A DNA stretch of 64,000 bases, from NCBI GenBank assembly GCA_050330205.1, contig JBHJOA010000075.1, positions 9,084 to 73,083 of the forward strand, in the 5' to 3' direction. Shown piece after piece: positions 17,085 to 25,570 of the stretch (positions within the stretch are counted from its first letter, which is position 1; the number at the start of each line of letters is the position of its first letter). A program made the translations under genes and the position numbers. The notes beneath the pieces are model-generated. The model searched no databases, had not been told where the DNA came from, and was given only the letters and a program-made list of their open reading frames with translations. This stretch comes from Pelagibius sp050330205. Lineage in GTDB: Bacteria; Pseudomonadota; Alphaproteobacteria; Kiloniellales; Kiloniellaceae.

Positions 17085-18254
17085 TCAGGCCGCCGCCTTC
17101 TCCGATTTCACGGATCGCCAGGCCCAGTCGAGCCAGGGCAGCAGCGCGGCCATGTCGTCGGGCTCCACCGTCGCACCGCCCCAGAGACGCAGGCCCACCG
17201 GCGCGTCGCGGTAGCTGCCGATGTCGTAGGCGACACCCTCCTGCTCCAGCAGGGCGGCGATGCGCTTGGCCGCGGCGGCCTGGGCATCGGCATCCAGCGA
17301 CAGGAACCAGGGATCGACGATCTTCAGGCAGATCGAGGTGCAGGAGCGCGTCTCCGGCGTCTCCGCGAGGAAATCGGCCCAGTCGGAGGCGGACACCCAG
17401 CCGGCCACCGCCGCGAGGTTCGCCTCGGCACGCCCGATCAGCGCCTTCAGGCCGCCGATCCCCTCGGCCCACCGGAGGCCGTCGAGGGCGTCCTCCACCG
17501 CCAGCATGGAGGGCGTGTTGATGGTCTCGCCCTTGAACACGCCCTCGATCAGCTTGCCGCCCTTGGTGAGGCGGAAGATCTTCGGCAGCGGCCAGTCGGG
17601 CGTGAAACTCTCCAGGCGTTCGACGGCGCGCGGCGACAGCGCCAGCATGCCGTGCGCCGCCTCGCCGCCCAGCACCTTCTGCCAGGACCAGGTGACGACA
17701 TCGAGCTTGTCCCACGGCAGGTCCATGGCGAATGCCGCCGAGGTGGCGTCGCAGATCGTCAGCCCTTCGCGGCCGGCGGCGATCCACTCGCCGTCCGGCA
17801 CCTTCACGCCGGAGGTGGTGCCGTTCCAGGTGAACACCACGTCGCGGGCCGGATCGACCTGGCCCAGGTCCGGCAGCGCGCCGTAGCCCGCCTTCAGCAC
17901 CCGCAGGTCGGCGATCTTCAGCTGCTTGGCGACGTCGGTGGCCCAACCCTCGCCGAAGCTCTCCCAGGCCAGCACGTCGACGCCGCGCGGGCCGAGCAAC
18001 GACCACAGCGCCATTTCGACGGCGCCGGTATCGGAGGCCGGCACGATGCCGAGGCGGTAGTCTTCGGGCATGCCGAGCAGCGCCTTGGAGCGCTCGATCA
18101 CCTCGGCCAGCTTCGCCTTGCCGGGCTTCGCCCTGTGAGATCGACCGACCGCCGCCTCGCTCAGACAACCCAGGGACCAACCGGGGCGCTTCGCGCAGGG
18201 TCCCGAGGAAAAGCAAGGGTTCCCAGGCCGGCTGGCCGGGCGGACGGCGTTCAT
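17085..18254 (-). CDS. serC: Phosphoserine aminotransferase
   Basis: 389 residues. A PLP enzyme that transfers the amino group of glutamate to phosphohydroxypyruvate. The PLP lysine lies in WSWQKVLGGEAAHGML, and the substrate loop shows SGPCAKRPGWS near the start (SSGP..KRPGW is typical of the alphaproteobacterial form). The ATG at 18254 is preceded by AAGGAG at 5-base spacing, so the longer frame to 18356 is rejected. It is the first gene of the serC-serA operon. Confidence 0.96.
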   Translation of the reverse strand: MNAVRPASRPGNPCFSSGPCAKRPGWSLGCLSEAAVGRSHRAKPGKAKLAEVIERSKALLGMPEDYRLGIVPASDTGAVEMALWSLLGPRGVDVLAWESFGEGWATDVAKQLKIADLRVLKAGYGALPDLGQVDPARDVVFTWNGTTSGVKVPDGEWIAAGREGLTICDATSAAFAMDLPWDKLDVVTWSWQKVLGGEAAHGMLALSPRAVERLESFTPDWPLPKIFRLTKGGKLIEGVFKGETINTPSMLAVEDALDGLRWAEGIGGLKALIGRAEANLAAVAGWVSASDWADFLAETPETRSCTSICLKIVDPWFLSLDADAQAAAAKRIAALLEQEGVAYDIGSYRDAPVGLRLWGGATVEPDDMAALLPWLDWAWRSVKSEKAAA

Positions 18255-18330
18255 AAGGCAGCTCCTTGGTAGAAAGGGGTCATAAGCGACAAGGCGCGCC
18301 CTGGTCTGAATAGCATCCCGGCGGCGCGCG
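18255..18330 (-). promoter_or_regulatory. serC 5' leader, possible serC-motif RNA
   Basis: The mRNA stretch just before serC contains CCCCTT, a short loop TCTACC and then AAGGAG, so the ribosome site can pair with an upstream CCTT. The GACCCC-TTTCTACC-AAGGAG order resembles, from memory, the alphaproteobacterial serC RNA motif described upstream of serC-serA operons. This identification is not verified. A second GC-rich hairpin-prone block lies at 18288-18335. Confidence 0.4.
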
Positions 18331-18479
18331 GGCCGGATACTAACACCATGCTGCACCGCGTCAATTATTCATCCGCCGCTTTCGGGAGCAAAAGCGTCGC
18401 TTTTGGAGAACCTGTCCGAAGGGTCAGGAATCCCGAGGACGAGCCAATGCAACGCGGCCCGCGCGATTGCATCCCCAAC

Positions 18480-18575
18480 TGTCATTGCCGGGCTTGACCC
18501 GGCAATCCACCTCGCAACTCGCAGGGGTCTATGCAAGCGGCACAATGGACCCTCGGGTCGAGCCCGAGGGTGACA
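18480..18575. repeat. Intergenic paired-hairpin repeat, copy 1
   Basis: The element starts TGTCATTGCCGGG and ends CCCGAGGGTGACA. It contains two hairpins: TTGCCGGG-CTTGA-CCCGGCAA and CCCTCGGG-TCGAG-CCCGAGGG. Terminal TGTCA/TGACA are inverted. Similar elements lie at 53897-53985, 54081-54193 and 60643-60767. The remaining gene-free bases between 18331 and 18646 show no further recognisable feature. Confidence 0.8.
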
Positions 18576-18646
18576 ATAGAGTGGGCGGATTCGCCGCTGC
18601 GATGGTCAGCGACGCGGCTTCGCTAATTCTGCAATTGGAGTCATCC

Positions 18647-19096
18647 TTACCCCGCCCTCCGCGCCAGAATATGGATCGCGGTGAAGGTCATCACCGGCTC
18701 GTCGTTCTGGTTCGCCACCACGTAGTCCATGATGAGCGTGCCGCGGTCGGGCTTAGAGGACGACGGACGCTTCTCGCGCACCGTCGCATTCACCGATAGC
18801 GTATCGCCGGGGCGCACGGGGCGCAGCCAGCGCAGTTCGTCGAGGCCGGGCGAGCCCATGGAGCAGGCGTTGATGACGCCCGCCTGGTAGAAGATGCGAA
18901 ACGCCAGCGCCAGGGTCTGAAAGCCGGAGGCGATGAGGCCGTTGAAAGGGCCCGCGGCAGCGGCTTCCCTGTCGAGGTGGAAGGGCTGTGGGTCGTAGAG
19001 CAGCGCGAAGTCGAGGATCTGCGACTCGCTGAGCGTCACGCCTTTGCTGTGGAAAATCTGACCCGGCTCGAAATCGTCGAAGTAAAGATCCTGCAC
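18647..19096 (-). CDS. MaoC family (R)-hydratase-like protein
   Basis: 149 residues with a hot-dog fold. Landmarks are the YFDDFEPGQIF start, the hydratase-2 style DPQPFHLDREAAAAGPFNGLIASG (Asp and His positions of the catalytic motif) and GDTLSVNATVREKRPSS. Family members hydrate trans-2-enoyl-CoA or related acyl thioesters. GTG at 19096 is chosen because GAGGGG precedes it; it begins VQDLYFDDF. It is last in a minus-strand run after the GNAT and cupin genes. Substrate is unknown. Confidence 0.88.
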   Translation of the reverse strand: MQDLYFDDFEPGQIFHSKGVTLSESQILDFALLYDPQPFHLDREAAAAGPFNGLIASGFQTLALAFRIFYQAGVINACSMGSPGLDELRWLRPVRPGDTLSVNATVREKRPSSSKPDRGTLIMDYVVANQNDEPVMTFTAIHILARRAG

Positions 19097-19104
19097 GGCG
19101 CCCC

Positions 19105-19581
19105 TCACGCGGTCGCGACAAGCGGCAGGTCGCACTGCAGCCGGCGGACATTGTCCGGCGCCGCGCCTTTCGGCACCTCCCGGAAGCCGATCTCGGCATA
19201 GAGCGTCTGCGCGGCGGTCATGAAGTCGAGCGTTTCCAGAACGACGCTGCGGTGGTCGCCGGCCTTGGCCCCCTGCAGCGCCGCCTCGGCCAGCTGCCGC
19301 CCCAGCCCAAGGCCGCGATGCGCCGGCCGCACCCAGAGGCGCTTGATCTCTGCGACGCGCTCGCCCAGTGGTTTGAGCGCGACGCAGCCGGCGACTTCGC
19401 CATCCACGCGCGCGGCCCAGAGACCGCCAGCCGGCGGCACGCAGTCACCCGGCAGCGCGGCCAACTCCGCCTCGAAGTCCTTCAGGCAGTAGTCGACCTG
19501 CAGCCATGCCGCATACTCGCGAAACAACTCACGCAGTCCCTCGAGGTCGGCGGCCCCGACCGGCACCACGACTTTTCCCAT
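19105..19581 (-). CDS. GNAT family N-acetyltransferase
   Basis: 158 residues. The acetyl-CoA binding motif is visible in IKRLWVRPAHRGLGLGRQLAEAAL (R-x-x-G-x-G type), followed by the strand SVVLETLDFMTAAQTLYAEIGF, a standard C-terminal GNAT element. The ATG overlaps the cupin stop as TGATG, so the two are translationally coupled. The acceptor substrate is unknown; such stand-alone GNATs usually act on small amines or amino acids. Confidence 0.9.
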   Translation of the reverse strand: MGKVVVPVGAADLEGLRELFREYAAWLQVDYCLKDFEAELAALPGDCVPPAGGLWAARVDGEVAGCVALKPLGERVAEIKRLWVRPAHRGLGLGRQLAEAALQGAKAGDHRSVVLETLDFMTAAQTLYAEIGFREVPKGAAPDNVRRLQCDLPLVATA

Positions 19582-20060
19582 CAATAAGGCGTCCCGTCTT
19601 TCTTGGTGAACCTCGGCTTGCCGTGGCGGCCGTTGGTGAGGAAGAGATCGATGTCGGGGTAGATCACCTCGTCTTCCAGCGAGCGGTTGCCGACCTCCAG
19701 GTAGACCGCCCAGTCCTTGCCCCTGTTGGCCATGTGATGACCGTCGCCCTTGCCGGCGGGAAAGCCGGCCGCCATGCCGGGCTTCAGCTTCTGTTCGCCG
19801 GAGTCGGTGATCAGCGTCAGCTCGCCTTCCAGCACGTAGACGAACTCGTCCTCGTGGGTGTGCCAGTGCCGCTGCGAGGAGAGCGCGCCCGGCGGCAGGC
19901 GCACCAGGTTCACGCCGAAGGCGTTGAGCCCCAGTACGTCGCCCAGCGCCTGTTTCTCGCGCGCGCCGCAGGCGGAGGCCCAGGGCTCCGGATAAGAGGA
20001 ACCCTTGCGGACTTCGACGCCGGAGGGATCGAGGGCGGGAAACGTCGGGCGCTTTGTCAT
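19581..20060 (-). CDS. Cupin domain protein
   Basis: 159 residues with one cupin barrel. Motif 1 appears as QRHWHTHEDEFVYVLEGELT (two His and Glu as metal ligands) and motif 2 as PAGKGDGHHMANRG. A family of short cupins of this type is often annotated as sugar isomerase-like or transcription-associated, but no activity can be assigned. It is translationally coupled to the GNAT gene and 39 bases downstream of the PhzF gene. Confidence 0.9.
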   Translation of the reverse strand: MTKRPTFPALDPSGVEVRKGSSYPEPWASACGAREKQALGDVLGLNAFGVNLVRLPPGALSSQRHWHTHEDEFVYVLEGELTLITDSGEQKLKPGMAAGFPAGKGDGHHMANRGKDWAVYLEVGNRSLEDEVIYPDIDLFLTNGRHGKPRFTKKDGTPY

Positions 20061-20099
20061 GCCGTCTCCTCATGGTCGCGCGGTGGAGTCGGCGGCAGT

Positions 20100-20909
20100 C
20101 TACACGCGGATGCGGCCCTCGAGATAGGGGGTGACTTTGCCCGAGATCAGCACGCGCGCGCCCCTGTCCTCCACCACGAGATCGCCGCCGCGCGCGGAGA
20201 CCTGCCGCGCCGCGAGCTTCGCCTTGCCGAGCCGCCTGGCCCAGAAGGGCGTCAGCACGCAGTGCGCCGAGCCTGTCACGGGATCTTCCGGAATGCCGGC
20301 ATGGGGCGCGAAGTAGCGCGACACGAAGTCCACGCTGTCGCCCGGCGCGGTGACGATGAGGCCGTCGCCGGGCAATGCCTTCACCTTCTCCAGGTCCGGT
20401 TCGGCGGCGCGCACCTCGGCCTCGCTCGCCAGGACCGCCATGATCTTGCCGCCGTCGATCTTGGGCGCCTTCACCACCTCCCGCGGCACTGTGCCGAGCG
20501 CTGCGGCGACGGCACTGCCGTCGTCGAAAGGCGCCGGCGGCTCACTCGGGAAATCGAGGGTGAAGACCTCGCCGTCGCGGGTCACCGTCAGCGGGCCGCT
20601 GGCCGAGTGGAACACCACCTTTTCCATGCCGGGTTCGATGTGATGGGCGATGACATAGGCCGTGGCGAGCGTCGCATGGCCGCAGAGCGCGACCTCGACG
20701 GCGGGCGTGAACCAGCGCAGGCGGTAGCCGCCGTTTTCGGGCCCCTCCAGGGGCACGAAGTAGGCCGTCTCGGAGAGGTTGTTCTCCGCCGCGATGGCCT
20801 GCAGCGTCGCGTCGGGCAGCCAGGCCTGCAGCGGACAGACGGCGGCCGGATTGCCGCCGAAGGGCCGGTCGGTGAAGGCGTCGACCTGGTAGAGGGCGAT
20901 CTCGGGCAT
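20100..20909 (-). CDS. PhzF family isomerase/epimerase-like protein
   Basis: 269 residues. The start MPEIALYQVDAFTDRPFGGNPAAVCPL and the following NNLSETAYFV (with the catalytic Glu) match the PhzF family, as does CGHATLATAYVI and the C-terminal EDPVTGSAHCVLTPFW. PhzF converts a phenazine precursor, but most family members lie outside phenazine clusters and have unknown substrates. No phenazine genes are nearby, so only the family is assigned. Confidence 0.93.
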   Translation of the reverse strand: MPEIALYQVDAFTDRPFGGNPAAVCPLQAWLPDATLQAIAAENNLSETAYFVPLEGPENGGYRLRWFTPAVEVALCGHATLATAYVIAHHIEPGMEKVVFHSASGPLTVTRDGEVFTLDFPSEPPAPFDDGSAVAAALGTVPREVVKAPKIDGGKIMAVLASEAEVRAAEPDLEKVKALPGDGLIVTAPGDSVDFVSRYFAPHAGIPEDPVTGSAHCVLTPFWARRLGKAKLAARQVSARGGDLVVEDRGARVLISGKVTPYLEGRIRV

Positions 20910-20923
20910 GGCATCTTTCTCCG

Positions 20924-21193
20924 TCAGCGCCGCCAGAACGGCTTCTCCGCCTCGCGCAGGGCGTCCTCGCGGCTGAGGCCGATGTCCTTCAGCTGGTCCG
21001 GACCCATGTGGCTCAAGGCATCGCGGTCTCCGAGACGCTTCTGCCAGACGATCAGCATGTCGACCAGCAAGAGCGCGCCGCGCCGGGCGTAGCTGCCCCT
21101 CTGCCTGACCGAGGGCCCGCCCCAGCGGCTGTCGGGAAACGCCGCGCCGCGCGGCGCCAGGGACGCTCGGGCCGTTCTCAGGATTGTATCCAT
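20924..21193 (-). CDS. DUF1127 small protein
   Basis: 89 residues. The C-terminal ~45 residues form the DUF1127 helix-hairpin (LGDRDALSHMGPDQLKDIGLSREDALREAEKPFWRR), with the conserved L..M....LKDIGLSR pattern. The start at 21193 follows AAGGAGATTGTC. DUF1127 proteins can bind RNA and influence phosphate or carbon metabolism in some alphaproteobacteria. It is divergent from the MocR regulator, whose candidate operator lies in the shared intergenic region. Confidence 0.88.
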   Translation of the reverse strand: MDTILRTARASLAPRGAAFPDSRWGGPSVRQRGSYARRGALLLVDMLIVWQKRLGDRDALSHMGPDQLKDIGLSREDALREAEKPFWRR

Positions 21194-21212
21194 GACAATC
21201 TCCTTCTGGGCG

Positions 21213-21283
21213 ATATTGTCTCTATTCATTCCTTGAGATTGTATTAGTTGTTGCCATGACATTCGGTCAATTGTTATATTGTC
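21213..21283. promoter_or_regulatory. Direct-repeat operator candidate for the MocR regulator
   Basis: ATATTGTC occurs at 21213-21220 and again at 21276-21283, 63 bases apart (about six helical turns), so both lie on the same face of the helix. Related GACAAT sequences flank the starts of both divergent genes. MocR/PdxR regulators typically bind spaced direct repeats. Binding is inferred. Confidence 0.5.
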
Positions 21284-21286
21284 CTC

Positions 21287-22675
21287 ATGACAAAGTGGAC
21301 GCCGTCCCTGGAAGAGGCCTCCGGGCCCCGCTACCTCGCCATCGCCGACGCGCTGGCGCGCGACATCACCACCGGCAAGCTGAAAGCCGGCACCCGCCTG
21401 CCGACCCACCGCGACCTCGCCTGGCACCTGGGGGTCACCGTCGGCACCGTCAGCCGGGCCTATGCCGAGGCGGAGCGGCGCGGCCTCACCTCCGGCGAGG
21501 TCGGCCGTGGCACCTTCGTGAACGTGCCCGCCTCGTCGGACCATATCTACCGCTGGCATGCGGCCACGCCGGGCACCATCCATATGCGTTCGGCCCCACC
21601 GATGCCCTGCGCCGAGGAAGGCGAGATCGCAGCGGTGATGGCACGGGTCGCCGCCGGCCCGCGGGCGATGGAGATGATGCAATACCAAAGCCAGCGCGGC
21701 CTGCCGGAACACCGCGAGGCGGGTGCCCTGTGGGTCAGCCGCTCAGGTTACGAGGTAAGTGCCGAGCAGATCACCATCAGCGCCGGGGCCCACCACGGCG
21801 TGCTGATTGCGCTCGCCGCGGTGACCCGGCCGGGCGACCACATCGTCTCCGACTCTCTCACCTACCCCGGCATCCGCAGTCTGGCGCGCCTGCTGGGGCT
21901 GCGCCTCGACGGGCTGGAGCGCGACTCTGACGGCCCGCTGCCCGACGCCTTCGAGGAGGCCAGCCGCACCCACGACGTGAAGGCGATTTATCTCTGCCCC
22001 AACCAGCACAATCCGACCAGCCTCACGATGCCGGAGGAACGCCGCCGGGCCCTGGCGGAGATCGCCCGCCGCTTCGGTGTCGCGGTGATCGAGGACGATA
22101 CCTTCGGCTTCCTCGACGGCACGGAGCCCGCGCCCATCGCGGCCCATCTGCCGGAACTCGGCTACTACGTTGTCGGCCTGTCCAAGACCGTCTCGCCGGG
22201 GCTGCGCACAGGTTTTGTCGTGGCGCCCGAGAAGGCGCAGAGCCGGCTCGGCAACGCTGTGCACAGCACCTGCTGGATGGCCTGCCCCCTGACCGCCGAG
22301 ATTGGCAGTGAGCTGATCCGCAGCGGCGTCGCTGCCCGGGTCAGTGCCGGCCGCAAGCGCGAGGCCGCGTCGCGCAGCCTGCTGGCCCGCGAGATGCTGG
22401 CCGGCTGGGATTTCGATTGTGCGGAAGGGTCGACCTTCCTCTGGCTGCGCCTGCCGGATCCCTGGCGCTCCAGCGAGTTCGCCACCGAGGCCGAGCGCCG
22501 CGGCGTGCTGGTAACGCCCAGCGACCCCTTCATGGTCGGCCGCCGCGAGAGTGCGCCGGCGGTACGGGTCTGTTTCGGCAAGCCGCACGACCACGACGAA
22601 TTGCGCCGCGGCCTCGCCATCCTGACCGAACAGCTCAGCGAAGGTCCGACCTACGCCTTCAACAACGTGGTGTAG
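21287..22675 (+). CDS. MocR/PdxR-type GntR regulator with aminotransferase domain
   Basis: 462 residues. An N-terminal winged helix (~15-75; AGTRLPTHRDLAWHLGVTVG) is fused to a fold-type I PLP aminotransferase domain (~110-460). The internal-aldimine lysine lies in VVGLSKTVSPGLRTGFVV, with YLCPNQHNPTSLTMP and IEDDTFGFLDG upstream as usual. These proteins sense PLP or an amino compound and control a divergent gene, here the DUF1127/PhzF run. The ATG is directly after the second copy of the candidate operator, implying autoregulation. Confidence 0.95.
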   Translation: MTKWTPSLEEASGPRYLAIADALARDITTGKLKAGTRLPTHRDLAWHLGVTVGTVSRAYAEAERRGLTSGEVGRGTFVNVPASSDHIYRWHAATPGTIHMRSAPPMPCAEEGEIAAVMARVAAGPRAMEMMQYQSQRGLPEHREAGALWVSRSGYEVSAEQITISAGAHHGVLIALAAVTRPGDHIVSDSLTYPGIRSLARLLGLRLDGLERDSDGPLPDAFEEASRTHDVKAIYLCPNQHNPTSLTMPEERRRALAEIARRFGVAVIEDDTFGFLDGTEPAPIAAHLPELGYYVVGLSKTVSPGLRTGFVVAPEKAQSRLGNAVHSTCWMACPLTAEIGSELIRSGVAARVSAGRKREAASRSLLAREMLAGWDFDCAEGSTFLWLRLPDPWRSSEFATEAERRGVLVTPSDPFMVGRRESAPAVRVCFGKPHDHDELRRGLAILTEQLSEGPTYAFNNVV

Positions 22676-22692
22676 GGCGGACGGTTCGGAAC

Positions 22693-23037
22693 TTGGCGCA
22701 GACACTCTACTGCTGGCGCTGCCGGACCGATGTCCCCATGCTCGATGACCACGAGTGGGCAGAAGTGGAACCGCTGCTGACCAACGCGATCGAACAGATC
22801 AAGGACTACCGAGCGGCGCACGGCGTGTCTTTGGCAGAAGCAAGAGCGAAGGGGTACGGCAAGGAAGCCCTGGAACGCTACTTCCAGATCACCGGCTTTC
22901 GCGAGACCAATGCGGATGCCCTGTGGCACCACCGGCTCAGCGACTTCGGGCCGCCCTGCAATGTCTGCGGCAAGCCGCTACGCACGCCACGCGCAAAACG
23001 TTGCGCCGCGTGCGGAGAATTCGTAGCGAAAGACTAA
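22693..23037 (+). CDS. Small zinc-ribbon protein, function unknown
   Basis: 114 residues from TTG at 22693; no ATG near the N-terminus would keep the first cysteine pair. Three CxxC pairs are visible: YCWRC at the start, CNVC and CAAC near the C-terminus, consistent with a zinc ribbon. The middle is helical (WAEVEPLLTNAIEQIKDYR) and contains W-H-H. It begins 17 bases after the MocR stop on the same strand. I recall similar short alphaproteobacterial hypothetical proteins starting with a Y-C-W-R-C motif, but no function is known to me. Confidence 0.7.
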   Translation: MAQTLYCWRCRTDVPMLDDHEWAEVEPLLTNAIEQIKDYRAAHGVSLAEARAKGYGKEALERYFQITGFRETNADALWHHRLSDFGPPCNVCGKPLRTPRAKRCAACGEFVAKD

Positions 23038-23050
23038 CCACGGCCTTGCG

Positions 23051-23770
23051 TCACCGCACCCACTCGATCAGCAATGGCACCAGAAAGGCCGTCGCCAGGC
23101 CGTTGAGGCCCATGGCGACGCCGGCGAAGGTGCCGGCGACCTCGCTGACGTGAAAGGCGCGGGCGGTGCCGATGCCGTGTGCCGCCACGCCGGCCGCAAA
23201 GCCGCGCGCCCGCCAGTCGCGGATGCCCAGGGCATTGAGCACCGGCGTCGCCAGCATGGCGCCGAGGATGCCGGTCAGGATCACCAGCACCGCGGTCAGC
23301 GACGGCAGGCCGCCGATGCGTTCGGAGATTCCCATGGCGATCGGCGTGGTGACCGACTTCGGCGCCAGCGAGGCCAGGGTCTCGAAGCTGGCGCCGAGCA
23401 GCGCGGCGACGCCGAGGGCGGTGACCACAGCGGTCAGCGCCCCCGCCAGCAGCGCCACCAGCATCGGCAGGAAGACGGCGCGCAACTTGCCGAAGTGGCT
23501 GTAGAGCGGCACCGCCAGCGCGATGGTCGCCGGCCCCAGCAGGAAATGGACGAACTGCGCGCCCTCGAAGTAGGTCTGGTACTCGGTACCGGTCGCCAGC
23601 AGCAGCACGACCAGCAAGATCACCGCGAGGGCCACGGGGTTGAGCAACGGATTGAGGCCGGCGCGCTCGTAGACCCACTGCGCCGCCACGTAGGCGGCGA
23701 GGGTCACCGTCAGCCACAGCAGCGGCCCGGTGCGCAGGTAGACCCAGATGTCGGTAAACTCGGCGATCAC
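23051..23770 (-). CDS. lrgB: LrgB family membrane protein
   Basis: 239 residues with about seven hydrophobic segments. It shows the family signatures FLLGPATIALAVPLY, LAPKSVTTPIAMGISE and AAHGIGTARAFHVSEVAG. LrgB/CidB proteins associate with holin-like LrgA/CidA, and plant relatives export glycolate or pyruvate. GTG at 23770 overlaps the lrgA stop by four bases (GTGA), showing translational coupling. Confidence 0.92.
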   Translation of the reverse strand: MIAEFTDIWVYLRTGPLLWLTVTLAAYVAAQWVYERAGLNPLLNPVALAVILLVVLLLATGTEYQTYFEGAQFVHFLLGPATIALAVPLYSHFGKLRAVFLPMLVALLAGALTAVVTALGVAALLGASFETLASLAPKSVTTPIAMGISERIGGLPSLTAVLVILTGILGAMLATPVLNALGIRDWRARGFAAGVAAHGIGTARAFHVSEVAGTFAGVAMGLNGLATAFLVPLLIEWVR

Positions 23771-24147
23771 GCGCCGCCCCCGGCGCCGCCGCCCGCCTCG
23801 TCGTCGATCTTCAGCAGTCGGATCATGCCGCGCATGGTGGCGGCGGTCACCACGATGGTGGCGACCGAGCTGACCAGCAGCGCAGCGGCAATGGCAAGCC
23901 ACTCCGCCTCGATGCGCCCGAGGTGCTGCAGCACGCCGACGCCGGCCGGCACGAACAGCAGTGAGAGATGCTTCAGCAGCCCGACGGCGGTGCCCTCGAG
24001 GGTTTCCGGCACGCCGCGCCGCAGGGCGAGCAGCGCCAGCAGCAGCACCAGGCCGAGTACCGGGCCCGGCACCGGAATGTCGAAGAGACGCACCGTCGCC
24101 TCGCCGATCAGCTGACAGAGCAGCAGCGCCGTCAGCGCCGCCAGCAT
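23767..24147 (-). CDS. lrgA: CidA/LrgA holin-like protein
   Basis: 126 residues with four hydrophobic segments. The typical LLLCQLIGEATVRLFDIPVPGPVLGLVLL start and LLKHLSLLFVPAGVGVLQHL middle are present. CidA/LrgA modulate murein hydrolase activity or metabolite flux. It lies 22 bases after glmM and precedes lrgB, so it may be co-expressed with cell-wall precursor synthesis. Confidence 0.92.
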   Translation of the reverse strand: MLAALTALLLCQLIGEATVRLFDIPVPGPVLGLVLLLALLALRRGVPETLEGTAVGLLKHLSLLFVPAGVGVLQHLGRIEAEWLAIAAALLVSSVATIVVTAATMRGMIRLLKIDDEAGGGAGGGA

Positions 24148-24169
24148 GGCCCGCTCCGCCGGCCCCGCG

Positions 24170-25513
24170 TCACGAGGCGCGGCGCTCGATGGTCTGGCAG
24201 ATCTCGCCGACCACCTGATCGACCAGGGAAGCGTCGTCGCCCTCGGCCATGACGCGGATCAGCGGCTCGGTGCCCGACTTGCGGATCACCAGGCGGCCGG
24301 CGTCGCCGAGGCGCGCTTCGCCGGCACGGATCGCCGCCTGCACCTCATCGTCCTCCAGCGGCGCACCGCCGTTGAAGCGCACGTTGCGCAGCAGCTGCGG
24401 CAAGGGTTCGAAGAGCCGCGTCACCTCGCTGGCCGGCCGGCCGGACTGCACCACCACCGCCAGCACCTGCAGGGCGGCGATGAGGCCGTCGCCGGTGGTG
24501 GCGAAGTCGGACAGGACGATATGGCCGGACTGCTCGCCGCCGACGTTGTAGCCGCCGGCACGCATGCGCTCGACCACGTAGCGGTCGCCGACCGGCGTGC
24601 GGACCAGGCCGACGCCGAGACCGTTGAGGAAGCGCTCCAGCCCCAGGTTCGACATCACCGTGGCGACCACGGCACCGCCGGCAAGCCGGCCCTGGTCCAG
24701 CCAGGAGCGGCCGACCAGCGCCATCACCTGGTCGCCGTCGATCACGCTGCCCTTTTCGTCGGCCAGGATGGCGCGGTCGGCGTCGCCGTCCAGGGCGATG
24801 CCGAGGTCGGCCTTGTGGGTCGCCACCGCTTCCTGCATGCGCGCCGGATCGGTGGCGCCGCAGCGCTGGTTGATGTTGAAGCCGTCGGGATAGACGCCGA
24901 TCGGCACTACCTCGGCGCCGAGCTCGTAGAGCACCTTTGGCGCCACCCGGTAGGCGGCACCGTTGGCGCAGTCGACCACCACCTTGAGGCCGTCGAGGCG
25001 CAGGCCGCGCGGGAAGCTGCTCTTCACGAACTCGATGTAGCGGCCGAGGGCGTCGTCGAGGCGCCGGGCCTGACCGAGCTGGTGTGACGGCGCCAGGCCG
25101 CTGAGGGGGTCATCGAGCTGGGACTCGATGGCCTTCTCGACCTCGTCCGACAGCTTGTAGCCGTCCGGGCCGAACAGCTTGATGCCGTTGTCCTGATAGG
25201 GATTGTGCGAGGCGGAGATCATCACCCCGAGGTCGGCGCGCAGCGAGCGGGTCAGCATGCCGACGGCCGGCGTCGGCAGCGGGCCGAGCAGCACCACGTC
25301 CATGCCGACGGAGATGAAGCCCGCCGTCATGGCCGGCTCCAGCATGTAGCCGGAGAGGCGCGTGTCCTTGCCGATGACCACCGTGTGGCGGTGGTCGCCG
25401 CGCAAAAACTGACGGCCGGCCGCCTTGGCGACCGCCAGCGCGGTCTCGGCGGTGATCGGCTCCTCGTTGGCGGTGCCGCGGATGCCGTCGGTTCCGAAAA
25501 GCTTGCGTGTCAT
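24170..25513 (-). CDS. glmM: Phosphoglucosamine mutase
   Basis: 447 residues. It converts glucosamine-6-phosphate to glucosamine-1-phosphate for peptidoglycan and LPS precursors. The phosphoserine lies in MISASHNPYQDNGIK (S102), the metal loop is DGDADRAI, and the phosphate-binding loop is RKSGTEPLIRVM near the C-terminus. The ATG at 25513 begins MTRKLFGTDGIRGTAN as in the family; the frame extends further upstream without support. It follows folP and ftsH in the conserved order. Confidence 0.97.
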   Translation of the reverse strand: MTRKLFGTDGIRGTANEEPITAETALAVAKAAGRQFLRGDHRHTVVIGKDTRLSGYMLEPAMTAGFISVGMDVVLLGPLPTPAVGMLTRSLRADLGVMISASHNPYQDNGIKLFGPDGYKLSDEVEKAIESQLDDPLSGLAPSHQLGQARRLDDALGRYIEFVKSSFPRGLRLDGLKVVVDCANGAAYRVAPKVLYELGAEVVPIGVYPDGFNINQRCGATDPARMQEAVATHKADLGIALDGDADRAILADEKGSVIDGDQVMALVGRSWLDQGRLAGGAVVATVMSNLGLERFLNGLGVGLVRTPVGDRYVVERMRAGGYNVGGEQSGHIVLSDFATTGDGLIAALQVLAVVVQSGRPASEVTRLFEPLPQLLRNVRFNGGAPLEDDEVQAAIRAGEARLGDAGRLVIRKSGTEPLIRVMAEGDDASLVDQVVGEICQTIERRAS

Positions 25514-25570
25514 CAGGCAGGGTCCCGGTTCAGGGCGCGCCCCCGCCAGCCGGCAAGGGTCGCGGGTCAC

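Noticed and set aside
15003..18272. A 1089-codon open frame on the plus strand opposite serA and serC
   Set aside because: It is a mirror of high-GC coding sequence: repetitive His/Arg/Gly/Ala translation without domains, while serA and serC on the other strand are full-length and well recognised.
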